DNA of 64,000 nucleotides from JAJXWB01 sp037044955. GTDB taxonomy: Bacteria > Pseudomonadota > Alphaproteobacteria > Rhizobiales > Beijerinckiaceae. Positions 1-8,824 of this stretch are shown here, piece after piece (position 1 is the first letter of the stretch; every line of letters starts with the position of its first letter). The position numbers were made by a program, and so were the translations under genes. The DNA is taken from the NCBI GenBank assembly GCA_037044955.1, contig JBAOHX010000005.1, positions 310,001-374,000 on the forward strand, written 5' to 3'. The notes below the pieces were generated by a model that made no database searches, was not told the DNA's origin, and saw only the letters and a program-made list of their open reading frames with translations.

Positions 1-41
1 CATAATGGACGCGCGCCCGCGCGAAAGCCAAGCCCCAGCCA

Positions 42-1698
42 TCAGGCCGGCGACAGCAATTGCTCCAGCGTTTCGAGGCGGTCGGCCTCGCGCGGCGGCT
101 TGTCCCAGCGGATGCGCGCGATGCGCGGGAAGCGCATGGCGACGCCGGACTTGTGGCGCGCCGAGCGATTGAGCCCCTCGAAGGCGATTTCGAAGACGAG
201 GCCCTTCTCGGCGCCGTGCTCGACGACGCGCACGGGGCCGAACCTCTCGCGCGTATTGTTGCGGACAAAGCGGTCGATGCGCGCGAGCTCCTCGTCGGTG
301 AAGCCGAAATAGGCCTTGCCGACCGGCACGAGTTCGTCGCCGTCGACGCCCGCGCGCCACACGCCGAACGTGTAGTCCGAATAGAAGGACGAACGCTTGC
401 CGTGGCCGCGCTGCGCGTACATCAGCACGGCGTCGATGTTGAAGGGATCGCGCTTCCACTTGAACCACGGCCCGGTCGGACGGCCCGCGACATAGAGGGA
501 ATCGCGGCGCTTGAGCATGACCCCTTCGACCGCCGCGCCATCTTCGCCCGCGCCCGCTTCGGCAGGATTGGCGCGCGCAGCCGCAAGCGCCGGCCAATCC
601 GCGAAGCCGATCAGCGGCGACAGGTCGAGACGCGCGCAATCGGCTTCGACCACGAATTGCTCGAGACGCGCGCGGCGCTCGACGAACGGCAGGGCGCGCA
701 GGTCTTCGCCGTCGAGCGCGATGATGTCGTAGGCGCGCAGATGCGCGGGATATTCGGCGGTCAGTTTCGCGGTCACCGTCTTGCGGTTGAGACGCTGCTG
801 CAGCGTCGCGAAGCTCTGCACGCGGCCTTCGCGCAACACCAGGAGTTCGCCGTCGAGCGCAAAATCGTTCGCCTCGATGGCGCCGAGCGCATCCGCAAGG
901 TCAGGAAAGGCGGGCGTCGCTTCTTCGCCGGTGCGCGAATAGAGGCGCAGCAGGCGACGGCCCGTGCTCGTCGCGGCCGGCCGAGACCTGCAGCCTGACG
1001 CCGTCCCATTTCCATTCGGCGCAGAATTCTCTGGGATCGAGCGCGTCGAAATTCTTCTCGTCCAGCGGCTGCGCCAGCATGGCGGGCCGGAACGGCGCGG
1101 GATCGCTGGCGCTCGGACGTTCGCCCTTGCCTTCGAGCCAGGCGAAGAGCGGCAGATAGGGCGGCTCGAGCCCATGCCAGACCTGCTCGACCGCATCGAC
1201 CTCGACGCCGCCGAGTTCGGCGACCGCGGTGCGCGCGAGACGCGCCGAGACGCCGACGCGCAGCGCGCCAGTGATGAGCTTCAGCAGCGCCCAGCGGCCG
1301 GTCTCGTCGAGCGCGTCGAGCCAGTCGCCCAGCAGCTTGCGCAAATCATTGCGGCCGGCGCGCGCAAGCGCCTCGACGATTTCCGACAGAAGCAGCGGCG
1401 GATGGTTGGAGCCGTGCGCGCGCTCCTGCGGCGCCCACAGCAGCGCGACGGTTTCCGAGAGATCGCCGACGAAATCGTAGGAAAGCGCGAAGAGCGCGGG
1501 ATCGACGCGTTCGGCGACGAGATCGCGGACGAGTGCGGGCTTGGCGTGGCGAAACGAAAGCCCGCCGGTCAGCGCGGCCAGCGCATAGCCGCGCTCGGGA
1601 TCGGGCGTATGCCGGAAATAATCCGTCATCAGCCGCAGCTTGCCGTTGCGCGCCGGCTGAAAGGAAAGGCGGTCGAGCAATTGCGCGAAGCGGTTCAC
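42..1698 (-). CDS. ATP-dependent DNA ligase of the ligase/exonuclease/helicase/phosphoesterase repair cluster (one frameshift)
   Basis: Seals DNA nicks using ATP; expected to act in the cytoplasm in a DNA-damage response. The adenylation motif EWKWDGVR is clear, with the catalytic Lys at about residue 230, preceded by a helical DNA-binding region and followed by an OB-fold part containing VEGVMLKRRDSLY. Start is GTG at 1698, overlapping the exonuclease stop as GTGA, so the two are translationally coupled. The frame breaks near 970, just after the motif, where one extra G in a GGGCC run explains the shift; the continuation to 42 aligns with the rest of the family. Corrected length is about 550 residues, normal for the cisplatin-response ligases. 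Probably a sequencing artefact rather than a dead gene. Confidence 0.9.
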
Positions 1699-2741
1699 GC
1701 CTGCGCTCCCTCGGCGGCCAAATCGCCTTCGTCCTCGTCGCCGAAGCCGATCATGTGCAGCGGACGCGCGGCGAGCCCCTGCGTCTCAGCCCAATGCACG
1801 AGCGCTTCCTCCGCGCCGTGGGTCACCCACAATTCCGCGCAGCCCGTGTCCTTCACCGTGGCGCAGAGTTCGGGCCAGTCCGCGTGGTCGGAGACGACGA
1901 GCGGCAGTTCGACGCCGCGCTGGCGGGCGCGGGCGCGCACGCGCATCCAGCCGGACGCGAAGGCGACGAGCGGATCGGGCATCTTGCGCAACCACAGATC
2001 GGATGCGGCCGAAGGCGGGCAGACGATGATTTCGCCGGCGAGATTCGGCTTGTCGGCGGCCGTCACATGCCGCGTCTCGACCATGCGCACGCCGTGCGCG
2101 CGATAGAGCGCGATCATGCTTTCCATCGCGCCATGTATGTAGACGGGCCGATCCCACCCGGCCTCCAGCAGCAAGGCGAGAAGACGCTGCGCCTTGCCGA
2201 GCGAATAGGCGCCGACGACATGCGCGCGCTCGGGAAAGACGCGTAGCGAAGCGAGCAGCTTCGCCACTTCGTCGGCGGCGGGCGGATGCCGGAACACCGG
2301 CAGGCCGAAGGTCGCCTCGCTGACGAAGGCGTCGCAGGCGATCGGCTCGAAGGGCGCGCAGGTCGGATCGTGCGCGCGCTTGTAGTCGCCGGAAACGACG
2401 ACGCGGCGCCCCGCCGCCTCGATCAGGATCTGCGCGGAGCCGAGCACATGTCCGGCGGGAACGAAGGTGACGCGGGCGTCGCCGATCGCGATCGGCTCGC
2501 CGTAGCGCGCCGCCTGCGTCGCGCCGGCGAATCCGGCGCCGAGGCGCGCGCGCATGATGGCGAGCGTGGCGTCGGTGGCCAGCACCTTGGCCGAACCCGC
2601 CCGCGCATGATCGGAATGGCCGTGCGTGACCAGGGCGCGCGCGGCGCCGCGGAGGGGATCGATATGAAAATCGCCGGCGGGGCAGTAGAGCCCGGCCGGC
2701 GTGATGGTCAGGACGGCGGCCGCCGCCGAGGTTTCAGCCAT
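1695..2741 (-). CDS. Ligase-associated DNA exonuclease, metallo-beta-lactamase fold
   Basis: A 348-residue nuclease of the metallo-beta-lactamase/beta-CASP-related group. The metal motif HGHSDH lies at residues 40-45 and later metal-site elements include SGDYKRAHD and VVSDHADW. In bacterial clusters of this type the homologue is a manganese-dependent nuclease that works with the ligase, the Lhr-type helicase and a phosphoesterase. The gene is complete, with no frameshift, and its stop overlaps the ligase start by four bases. It begins 39 nt after the end of the small gene at 2781..3059 on the same strand. Confidence 0.9.
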   Translation of the reverse strand: MAETSAAAAVLTITPAGLYCPAGDFHIDPLRGAARALVTHGHSDHARAGSAKVLATDATLAIMRARLGAGFAGATQAARYGEPIAIGDARVTFVPAGHVLGSAQILIEAAGRRVVVSGDYKRAHDPTCAPFEPIACDAFVSEATFGLPVFRHPPAADEVAKLLASLRVFPERAHVVGAYSLGKAQRLLALLLEAGWDRPVYIHGAMESMIALYRAHGVRMVETRHVTAADKPNLAGEIIVCPPSAASDLWLRKMPDPLVAFASGWMRVRARARQRGVELPLVVSDHADWPELCATVKDTGCAELWVTHGAEEALVHWAETQGLAARPLHMIGFGDEDEGDLAAEGAQA

Positions 2742-2780
2742 TGCGCCAATCTAGCGCGCGCGCTGCGGCGGTCGAGCGTT

Positions 2781-3059
2781 TCAGTGACCGCAGAACATGG
2801 CCGAGCGCGCGGCGCCATCGGCGGTCGCGACCGCGTAGCAGCCCTCGTCCCGCGTGCCGCGCGCGGCGCGGGTCAGAACGAGGCCCGGCGCGGCGTTCAG
2901 CGTGCGCGCGGCTTCCGGCGCCTTGATCGTGGCGCGGCCGTAGGCGGCGACATTGGTCGGGGCGGCGGCGACGAGCGCGGCGAGACCGACGGCGGCAGTC
3001 GCGGCGAGAATGGCCTTGGAAAGGGCGTTCAGGCGGGGCTTCTGGGCGGCTGCGGTCAT
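2781..3059 (-). CDS. Small exported protein of unknown function
   Basis: A 92-residue protein. Residues about 14-38 form a hydrophobic, Ala-rich segment that looks like a signal peptide or single membrane anchor (AILAATAAVGLAALVAAAPT), after a basic N-terminus. The mature part has two Cys residues near the C-terminus, which might form a disulfide. I do not recognise the family. It lies directly upstream of the exonuclease on the same strand, so it may share its transcript, but nothing in it suggests a repair role. Confidence 0.6.
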   Translation of the reverse strand: MTAAAQKPRLNALSKAILAATAAVGLAALVAAAPTNVAAYGRATIKAPEAARTLNAAPGLVLTRAARGTRDEGCYAVATADGAARSAMFCGH

Positions 3060-3157
3060 GTGCGTCGTCCTTGCTCGGTCGATGACCTCTTATGAACGGC
3101 GGCCGGTCCGGGCGATGTGCGTTTTCGCGCACGCCGCACGGACAGGCCGCGCCCATG

Positions 3158-3526
3158 TCAGCGGCAGCGCCGGCTCTGGCGGTAGCCGACGAAACGGCCC
3201 CAGTCGTCGTAGACCGGCCGCTGCGCCACGCGGCAGCGCGGCGCATAGTCGACCTCGTCCTGGTCGTAGACCGGCTGGTAGGCCGGGGCGGGCGCATAGA
3301 CGGGCGCGGGCGGATAGGCGGGTTGGGCGGCGTAGTAGCCATACGGGCCGCCGTAGGGAGCGTTGGCGGCATTGGCCGCGCCGGCGATCATCGCGCCGAC
3401 GGCGACGCCGCCGACCACGCCGGCGATGATCGCGCCGGGATTGGCCGAAGCCGGCGTCGCGCCCGCAAGGCCGACGCCGAGGGCGGCGACGGCAAGGCCG
3501 GTGGAAAGGGTCTTGAGCGGATTCAT
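3158..3526 (-). CDS. Small exported protein with Gly-Ala-rich segment and Pro/Tyr-rich tail
   Basis: 122 residues starting at the ATG at 3526, which has a good GGAGA ribosome site; a longer upstream reading frame exists but is unlikely. The N-terminus is a typical signal peptide ending near ATPASA. Then comes a Gly/Ala-rich hydrophobic stretch (AIIAGVVGGVAVGAMIAGAA) like glycine-zipper segments, followed by repeats of PAPVYAPAPAY type and a C-terminal pair of Cys residues. Similar small envelope proteins are common in Rhizobiales and have no assigned function. Confidence 0.65.
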   Translation of the reverse strand: MNPLKTLSTGLAVAALGVGLAGATPASANPGAIIAGVVGGVAVGAMIAGAANAANAPYGGPYGYYAAQPAYPPAPVYAPAPAYQPVYDQDEVDYAPRCRVAQRPVYDDWGRFVGYRQSRRCR

Positions 3527-3610
3527 AATCGGTCTCCTCGAGCATCCCAGCGTCGAGGCGCGATTTTTCAGGCCTGGCCTGAACCGGTCATGAATGAAGT
3601 TACAAAGGAA

Positions 3611-3735
3611 AAAGGCGAGGCCCCGCCGCCCCCACAGCGCGGGGCCTCTTATGAAATTCGGGGGGCAGGTCCCGAAAGTCACGCCATCAGCATAGGCTTC
3701 CGCCGCGTCGGGCTCTGTGAGGCGTCTCACAAAAG
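3611..3735 (-). ncRNA. Candidate small RNA ending in an intrinsic terminator
   Basis: The 272-bp gap 3527..3798 has no convincing gene, yet holds a strong terminator pointing left with no minus-strand gene to its right. The segment just upstream of that terminator on the minus strand includes a C-rich run (CCTGCCCCCCG) and a short inverted repeat GTGAG-N4-CTCAC at 3717..3730. An independent transcript starting near 3735 would explain the orphan terminator. I cannot assign a known RNA family. Confidence 0.25.
3617..3648 (-). terminator. Intrinsic terminator reading leftward
   Basis: A 10-bp GC-rich stem, GAGGCCCCGC (3617..3626) paired with GCGGGGCCTC (3639..3648), is followed on the minus strand by a run of five T. 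No annotated minus-strand gene lies upstream of it, hence the small-RNA suggestion. Confidence 0.6.
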
Positions 3736-3798
3736 TTCATGTGGCCATTGATTTGTCTCGCCATTTGAACCCGGCCCGCCAGACGCTAGCTTTCGACC

Positions 3799-6366
3799 GT
3801 GACCGCCGACGCTCCGCTTCCCCCACGATTCGAGACCTGGTTTTCGGCGCGCGGCTGGTCCGTGCGGCCGCACCAGCGCGCGCTCGTGCGCGCGGCCGAG
3901 CAGGGCCACGACGCGCTGCTGATCGCGCCTACGGGCGCGGGCAAGACGCTTGCGGGTTTCCTGCCCTCGCTGATCGACATCGCCGAGGGCGGGCGCGCGA
4001 ACCGGCCGGGCGGCCGGCTGCACACGCTCTACATCTCGCCCCTGAAGGCGCTCGCCGTCGACGTTCACCGCAATCTCGAAATCCCGGTGGCGGAAATGCG
4101 TCTGCCTGTGCGGATCGAAACGCGCACCGGCGACACTTCAACGCAAAAGCGCCAACGCCAGCGGCGCGATCCGCCCGACATGCTGCTGACGACGCCCGAG
4201 CAACTGGCGCTGCTCATCGCCTCGCCCGACGCGCCGCATCTGTTCGGCGACCTGCGCCGCGTGGTGCTCGACGAATTGCACGCGCTGTCGCTGTCGAAGC
4301 GCGGCGATCTCTTGGCGCTCGGACTCGCGCGGCTGCGCAGCCTCGCGCCCGCCCATCGCGCGACCGGTCTCTCCGCGACAGTGCGCGATCCCGACGAATT
4401 GCGCCGGTATGTCGTCGGGCGCGGCGAACTCGCAGATCTCGTGACGGCGCCGCCGGGTGCGCCGGCGCAACTCGCCATTCTCGACACGGAAGAACGCCTG
4501 CCGTGGTCGGGCCACAGCGCGCGCCATGCGTTGGCCGAGATCTACGATGCGATCAGGCGCGCGAAATTGACGCTCGTCTTCGTCAACACGCGCGCGCAGG
4601 CCGAATTCATCTTTCAGGAGCTCTGGCGCATCAACGAGGACGCGCTGCCGATCGCGCTGCATCACGGCTCGCTCGACGCGGGCCAGCGGCGCAAGGTCGA
4701 GGCGGCCATGTCGGACGGGCGGCTGCGCGCGGTCGTGTGCACGTCGACGCTCGATCTCGGCATCGACTGGGGCGACGTCGATCTCGTCGTCAATGTCGGC
4801 GCGCCGAAAGGGGCGAGCCGGCTGGCGCAGCGCATCGGCCGCGCCAACCATCGGCTCGACGAATCGTCTCGCGCGCTGCTGGTGCCCGCAAACCGCTTTG
4901 AAGTTCTCGAATGCGTGGCTGCCGTAGCGGCGGCGCGAGAAGGCGCACAGGACACGCCTGTGGCGCGCACGGGCGGGCTCGACGTGCTGGCGCAACATAT
5001 CCTGGGCTCGGCCTGCGCCGCGCCGTTCTCGGCCGACGCGCTGTACGAGGAGATTTCCTCCGCCTCGCCATACGCGGATCTTGCGCGTGAAAAATTCGAC
5101 CGCGTTCTCGATTTCGTCGCGACCGGCGGATACGCGCTGAAGACCTACGATCGTTTCGCCAAGATCAAGCAGACGAAGGACGGAATGTGGCGCATCGCCA
5201 ATCCGCGCGTCGCGCAGTCCTATCGCATGAATGTCGGCGTGATCGTGGAGGAGACGAAGCTGAAAGTGCGGCTGACGCGCAATCTCCGCCAGCCCGTCAT
5301 TGCGAGCGAAGCGAAGCAATCCATCCACCGGGCGTCGGCAAGGTTAGGGGATGGATTGCTTCGTCGCTCCGCTCCTCGCAATGACGGGCCTGCCTATACC
5401 GGTCCCCTGACGCGCGGCGGGCGCGTGCTCGGCGAGATCGAGGAATATTTCATCGAGACGCTGGCGCCCGGCGACACGTTCCTGTTCGGCGGCGAAATCC
5501 TCGCGCTGCAGGGCATTGTCGAGAACGAGGCGCTGGTGCGGCGCGCGCAGGGCGACGCGCCGAAAATCCCGTCCTACATGGGCGGCAAGTTTCCGCTCTC
5601 GACCTATCTCGCCGAGCGCGTGCGCGGCCTGCTCGCCGCGCCCGCAAGCTGGACGCATCTGCCCGAACAGGTGCGCGACTGGCTCGGCGAACAGCGCGAA
5701 CGCTCCGTTCTGCCCGGCCGCGACAATCTGCTCGTCGAGACTTTTCCACGCGGCGCCCGACACTTTACGGTCGCCTATCCTTTCGAAGGGCGGCTCGCGC
5801 ACCAGACGCTCGGCATGCTGCTGACGCGGCGCATGGAACGGATGGGCCTGAAGCCGCTCGGCTTCGTCGCCAACGATTATGCGCTTGCCGTCTGGTCGCT
5901 CGCCGACACGTCGCGCGCCGACATGCAGGCGCTGTTCGACCAGGACATGCTCGGCGACGATCTCGAAGCGTGGCTGCAGGAATCGGCGCTGATGAAGCGC
6001 ACGTTCCGCAATTGCGCCATCGTCGCGCATCTGATCGAGACGCGCTTTCCGGGCAAGGAGAAGACCGGCAGGCAAGTGACCGTCTCGACCGACCTCATCT
6101 ACGACGTGCTGCGCCGCCATCAGCCAGACCACATCCTGCTCGAAGCCGCCTACGCGGACGCTGCGACCGGCCTGTTGGACATCGGCCGCCTTTCCGACAT
6201 GCTCCGACGAATCCAGGGCCGAATCACGCATCGCACGCTCGACCGCATCTCGCCGCTCGCCGTTCCGGTCATGCTGGAAATCGGCAAGGAGCCGATCTAT
6301 GGAGAAGCGCGCGACGAGGCCTTGCGCATGGCGGCGGAAGAACTGATCGAAGAGGCGCATCCCTAG
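3799..6366 (+). CDS. Lhr-like DEXH-box DNA helicase of the ligase cluster, with a repeat-derived 45-residue insert
   Basis: An 855-residue ATP-dependent 3'-5' type helicase, cytoplasmic, expected to partner the ligase and exonuclease. Visible motifs: Walker A APTGAGKT (43-50), DELH (158-161), GLSAT, then the second RecA domain with TSTLDLGIDWG and QRIGRANHR, followed by an Lhr-core C-terminal region. The start is GTG at 3799. Residues 495-539 are a foreign in-frame insert encoded by a dispersed palindrome and bracketed by a repeated LTR tripeptide; without it the protein is 810 residues, usual for the family. Transcribed divergently from the ligase side of the cluster and followed by the pdeM gene. 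Confidence 0.92.
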   Translation: MTADAPLPPRFETWFSARGWSVRPHQRALVRAAEQGHDALLIAPTGAGKTLAGFLPSLIDIAEGGRANRPGGRLHTLYISPLKALAVDVHRNLEIPVAEMRLPVRIETRTGDTSTQKRQRQRRDPPDMLLTTPEQLALLIASPDAPHLFGDLRRVVLDELHALSLSKRGDLLALGLARLRSLAPAHRATGLSATVRDPDELRRYVVGRGELADLVTAPPGAPAQLAILDTEERLPWSGHSARHALAEIYDAIRRAKLTLVFVNTRAQAEFIFQELWRINEDALPIALHHGSLDAGQRRKVEAAMSDGRLRAVVCTSTLDLGIDWGDVDLVVNVGAPKGASRLAQRIGRANHRLDESSRALLVPANRFEVLECVAAVAAAREGAQDTPVARTGGLDVLAQHILGSACAAPFSADALYEEISSASPYADLAREKFDRVLDFVATGGYALKTYDRFAKIKQTKDGMWRIANPRVAQSYRMNVGVIVEETKLKVRLTRNLRQPVIASEAKQSIHRASARLGDGLLRRSAPRNDGPAYTGPLTRGGRVLGEIEEYFIETLAPGDTFLFGGEILALQGIVENEALVRRAQGDAPKIPSYMGGKFPLSTYLAERVRGLLAAPASWTHLPEQVRDWLGEQRERSVLPGRDNLLVETFPRGARHFTVAYPFEGRLAHQTLGMLLTRRMERMGLKPLGFVANDYALAVWSLADTSRADMQALFDQDMLGDDLEAWLQESALMKRTFRNCAIVAHLIETRFPGKEKTGRQVTVSTDLIYDVLRRHQPDHILLEAAYADAATGLLDIGRLSDMLRRIQGRITHRTLDRISPLAVPVMLEIGKEPIYGEARDEALRMAAEELIEEAHP
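5281..5415 (+). repeat. Family A palindromic repeat inserted in frame in the helicase gene
   Basis: The core 5295..5386 has inverted ends CGTCATTGCGAG and CTCGCAATGACG plus inner arms GCAATCCATCC / GGATGGATTGC. The 9-bp sequence CTGACGCGC occurs at 5272..5280 and again at 5407..5415, so the added DNA is 135 bp, exactly 45 codons. Other family A copies lie near 13.3, 27.7, 29.3, 36.1, 51.3 and 58.9 kb. Confidence 0.9.
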
Positions 6367-6476
6367 AGCGCGCGGAGAAAAAGCGGAAGCCGGTTTTTCG
6401 CGATACGCGCGCTCTACACTTTGAAACCGATCAGCTTCCTGCATTTGAGCGATTCCGCTCAAATGCAGGCTGATCT
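6366..6476. repeat. Family B dispersed repeat
   Basis: Two hairpins: one around AAAAAGCGGAAGCCGG/TTTTTCGC, and one with inverted arms ATCAGC..GCATTTGAGCG and CTCAAATGCAGGCTGAT. It fills the space between the helicase stop and the pdeM gene. Close copies lie at 25543..25655 and, in part, at 49448..49495. Confidence 0.8.
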
Positions 6477-6493
6477 AAAATGTCGACGCAAGC

Positions 6494-7252
6494 ATGAATG
6501 CATCGGAGGCCGAAACCTTGAGCGGGCGCCACGCATCGCTTGCCGTCGCGGGCCAGCAGCTTCTGCTCGATCCCTCCGGCGCGCTCTACGAGCCGCGCGC
6601 CGGCGCGCTCGTTGTCGCGGACCTGCATCTGGAGAAAGGCTCGTCGTTCGCGCGGCGCGGCATGATGCTGCCGCCCTACGACACCGCCGCCACGCTGGCG
6701 CGGCTGACACAGGCGATCATGCGCTGGCGGCCGCGCGTGGTGGTGGCGCTGGGCGATTCCTTCCACGACCGCGAGGGCGGCGAGCGACTGAGCGCGGAGG
6801 ATTGCGCGCGGATTTCCGCATTGCAGGCGGGGCGCGACTGGATATGGATATCAGGCAATCACGATCCGGAGATTTCCGCGCGCGTCGGCGGCGAGCGGCA
6901 TGACGAATTACGGCTCGGCGCGCTGACCTTGCGGCACGAACCTTCCGCGCGAGACTCGCATGGCGAGATCGCGGGGCATCTGCATCCGGTCGCCGTGATC
7001 GGCGGACGACGCCGCGCCTTCGTGACGGATGGAACGCGGCTCGTCGCGCCGGCTTTCGGCGCCTATGCGGGCGGGCTCAACCTGCACCATCCCGCCATCG
7101 CGCGCCTGTTCTCGGGCCGGCGCATCGCGCATGTGCTCGGGCCGCGACGAGGTTTATGCGGTGTGCGCGTCGAAATGCGCGATGGGGGCGTGAAGACCCG
7201 CCTGTCATTCCCGACGGGCCGAAGGCCCGATCGGGAATCCAGAGGCAAATGA
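6494..7252 (+). CDS. pdeM: PdeM-type metallophosphoesterase of the ligase cluster
   Basis: A 252-residue binuclear-metal phosphoesterase/endonuclease, the fourth member of the ligase/exonuclease/helicase/phosphoesterase set. Metal motifs are in order: DLHLEKG (43-49), GDSFHD (about 87-92), GNHDP (about 119) and GHLHP (about 158). The conserved domain ends near residue 230; the last roughly 20 residues are encoded by a family C repeat (7203 onward), so the natural C-terminus was probably altered by that insertion. Function in DNA or nucleotide repair is inferred from the family and from the neighbours. Confidence 0.88.
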   Translation: MNASEAETLSGRHASLAVAGQQLLLDPSGALYEPRAGALVVADLHLEKGSSFARRGMMLPPYDTAATLARLTQAIMRWRPRVVVALGDSFHDREGGERLSAEDCARISALQAGRDWIWISGNHDPEISARVGGERHDELRLGALTLRHEPSARDSHGEIAGHLHPVAVIGGRRRAFVTDGTRLVAPAFGAYAGGLNLHHPAIARLFSGRRIAHVLGPRRGLCGVRVEMRDGGVKTRLSFPTGRRPDRESRGK

Positions 7253-7300
7253 CGATAGATGCCGACGTGGCTCGGGATTCCCGCTTTCGCGGGAATGACA
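7203..7300. repeat. Family C dispersed repeat overlapping the pdeM 3' end
   Basis: Inverted ends TGTCATTCCCG and CGGGAATGACA, with internal hairpins around GGGCCGAAGGCCC and CCCGCTTTCGCGGG. It supplies the last codons and stop of pdeM and reaches to within 8 bp of the iorB stop. Related copies: 17981..18094 and 47186..47260. Confidence 0.8.
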
Positions 7301-7307
7301 GACGACG

Positions 7308-8823
7308 CTATTCCGCCGCCGCCTTCAATTCCGCGTCGAGCGCGACATGTTCGGGATCGGCGAGCGCAGCCGCAATCGCCTTGCGCAATGCGGTCGCGTC
7401 CGAAAAATCCTTCGCCGCCACGGCGGGCGTGACGCGACTTTCAAAGATCGCCTCGTAATTGCGCAGGCCGCGCGTCTGCGTGTCGCCGTAGCCCTTCAGG
7501 AGACGCGGCAGTTCGGCGAGGGCGGCGGCATAGGCGGGCGACGCCGCGAGCGCGGCCGACATCGCGGCAAGCCAGCGCTCGATCGCCTGCTGTTCCTGCC
7601 TGAAGCGCAAGGAGGACCGGCGAATGCGCCTGAACTGCGCGAGCAGGCGCATGAGGAAATAGCCGCGCAGGCTGGTCGTCGCGACATGCTGCGGCCGACC
7701 GAGGAAACCAGGCGCGCCCTTCTTCGCCACGCGCCGCAGGAACCATGCGCCGAGGCGGGCGGGCAGGACGGCGGCGAGTTCGTCGGCGCCGGGCTTGAGA
7801 TATTCCGTCACGTTCAGGATCTGATCGTCGCGCATTTCCGCTTCGGCGCGAATCCTGGCGAAACGTTCGGGACGCGTCTTCAGGTCGGCGACGCGCGCGA
7901 CGTCTTCGTAAGCCATCCACAGCGCCAGCCTTCGCGTCGCCTCGGCGAGCGCATGGTCGCGTTCGGGCGAGGTCGGGGCGGCGTTCGCGAGAGATTGCAC
8001 GCGTTGGGCGAAGAGATCGGCGTAGGCCTGATCCTGATAGTCGATGCAACGGGCGTAGCCGTAGGCGGCGAGATCGCGGGCTTCGGTTGGGAGGGAGTCG
8101 AATAATTTTTCCGTATCACGAATCGAACTCCGCCCCCCTTGTGGGGAAACCTGGCGAGATTGCCCGACCCCCTCCCCCAGCCCTCCCCACAAGGGGGAGG
8201 GAGTCAGCCGACACGGCGTCATAGGCCGCATTGAACCCGGCCCTGCTCGCGCCCGCCGCGCGGCCGCCGCCGATCGCCGCTTCGCAGGTCGCGCGATCCC
8301 ACGGGAAAGCGCCGACGCCGGCCAGCGCGCCGAACAGGGTGGCGCTCACCATCGTGCCGGTCTCGCGCGCAATCTGCTCGAGATCGAGGGGCACGAATCT
8401 CTTCGCCAGTTCCTTGCCTGCCGCGATCACGCGCGTGGAATCGAAGCGCCCGTCGCCCATCTCCATCTTTTCGGCCGTCGTATAGAAACGGCTGGTGGAG
8501 GCGACGAGCACGGTGCGCGCGGGCGACACCAGTCCGCGCTCCATCAGGCGCGCGGCTTCGACAAGCTCGCTGACAGCGACGAAATCGACACGGCCGGGCA
8601 TGGGGATGAGCGCGAAAACGGGATCGGCGCTGCCAGGCGCCTTCTCGGCCATCTCGATGTAATAGGAGGTCGAGCCCGTGCGCTGCGCGACGCCGGGCAC
8701 CGACGTCGCCTGCACCGCGAGCCCGCTCATGCGCGCGCAATGCACGATCCAGTCCATCAGCACGCCGCCGCCTTCGCCGCCGAGCGCGCCGATCAGGATC
8801 GAACGAACCTTCGTGTCGCTCAT
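7308..8823 (-). pseudogene. iorB: Indolepyruvate ferredoxin oxidoreductase beta subunit with C-terminal extension, disrupted by a repeat
   Basis: With IorA it converts arylpyruvates to aryl-acetyl-CoA, passing electrons to ferredoxin. The N-terminal 200 residues are the gamma-type oxidoreductase domain (GALGGEGGGVLMDW; PGVAQRTGSTSYY). The C-terminal part, from FDSLPTEARD, is the helical extension seen in the long IorB proteins of alphaproteobacteria. A family D repeat of 106 bp lies between them, flanked by two copies of GACTCCCTCCC (minus strand). As written, translation of the first part stops at 8116. Removing exactly 106 bp rejoins both halves in one 469-residue frame, so the insertion alone accounts for the break. 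Confidence 0.85.
8100..8205. repeat. Family D repeat inserted in iorB
   Basis: GC-rich inverted repeat with arms CCCCCTTGTGGGG and CCCCACAAGGGGG. The 11-bp sequence GGGAGGGAGTC is present at 8089..8099 and again at 8195..8205, a target-duplication-like pair. A related element lies at 17227..17327. Confidence 0.85.
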
Positions 8824-8824
8824 G

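Noticed and set aside
60..998. Long plus-strand open frame opposite the ligase
   Set aside because: It is antisense to a gene with clear ligase motifs; high GC makes long shadow frames common throughout this window.
3158..3730. A 190-residue version of the small exported protein
   Set aside because: The extra 68 residues cross the terminator hairpin and have no ribosome site; the shorter start at 3526 has both a good site and a signal peptide.
7203..7300. A CRISPR-like repeat array
   Set aside because: The repeats are solitary palindromes scattered through the window, not regularly spaced units with spacers.
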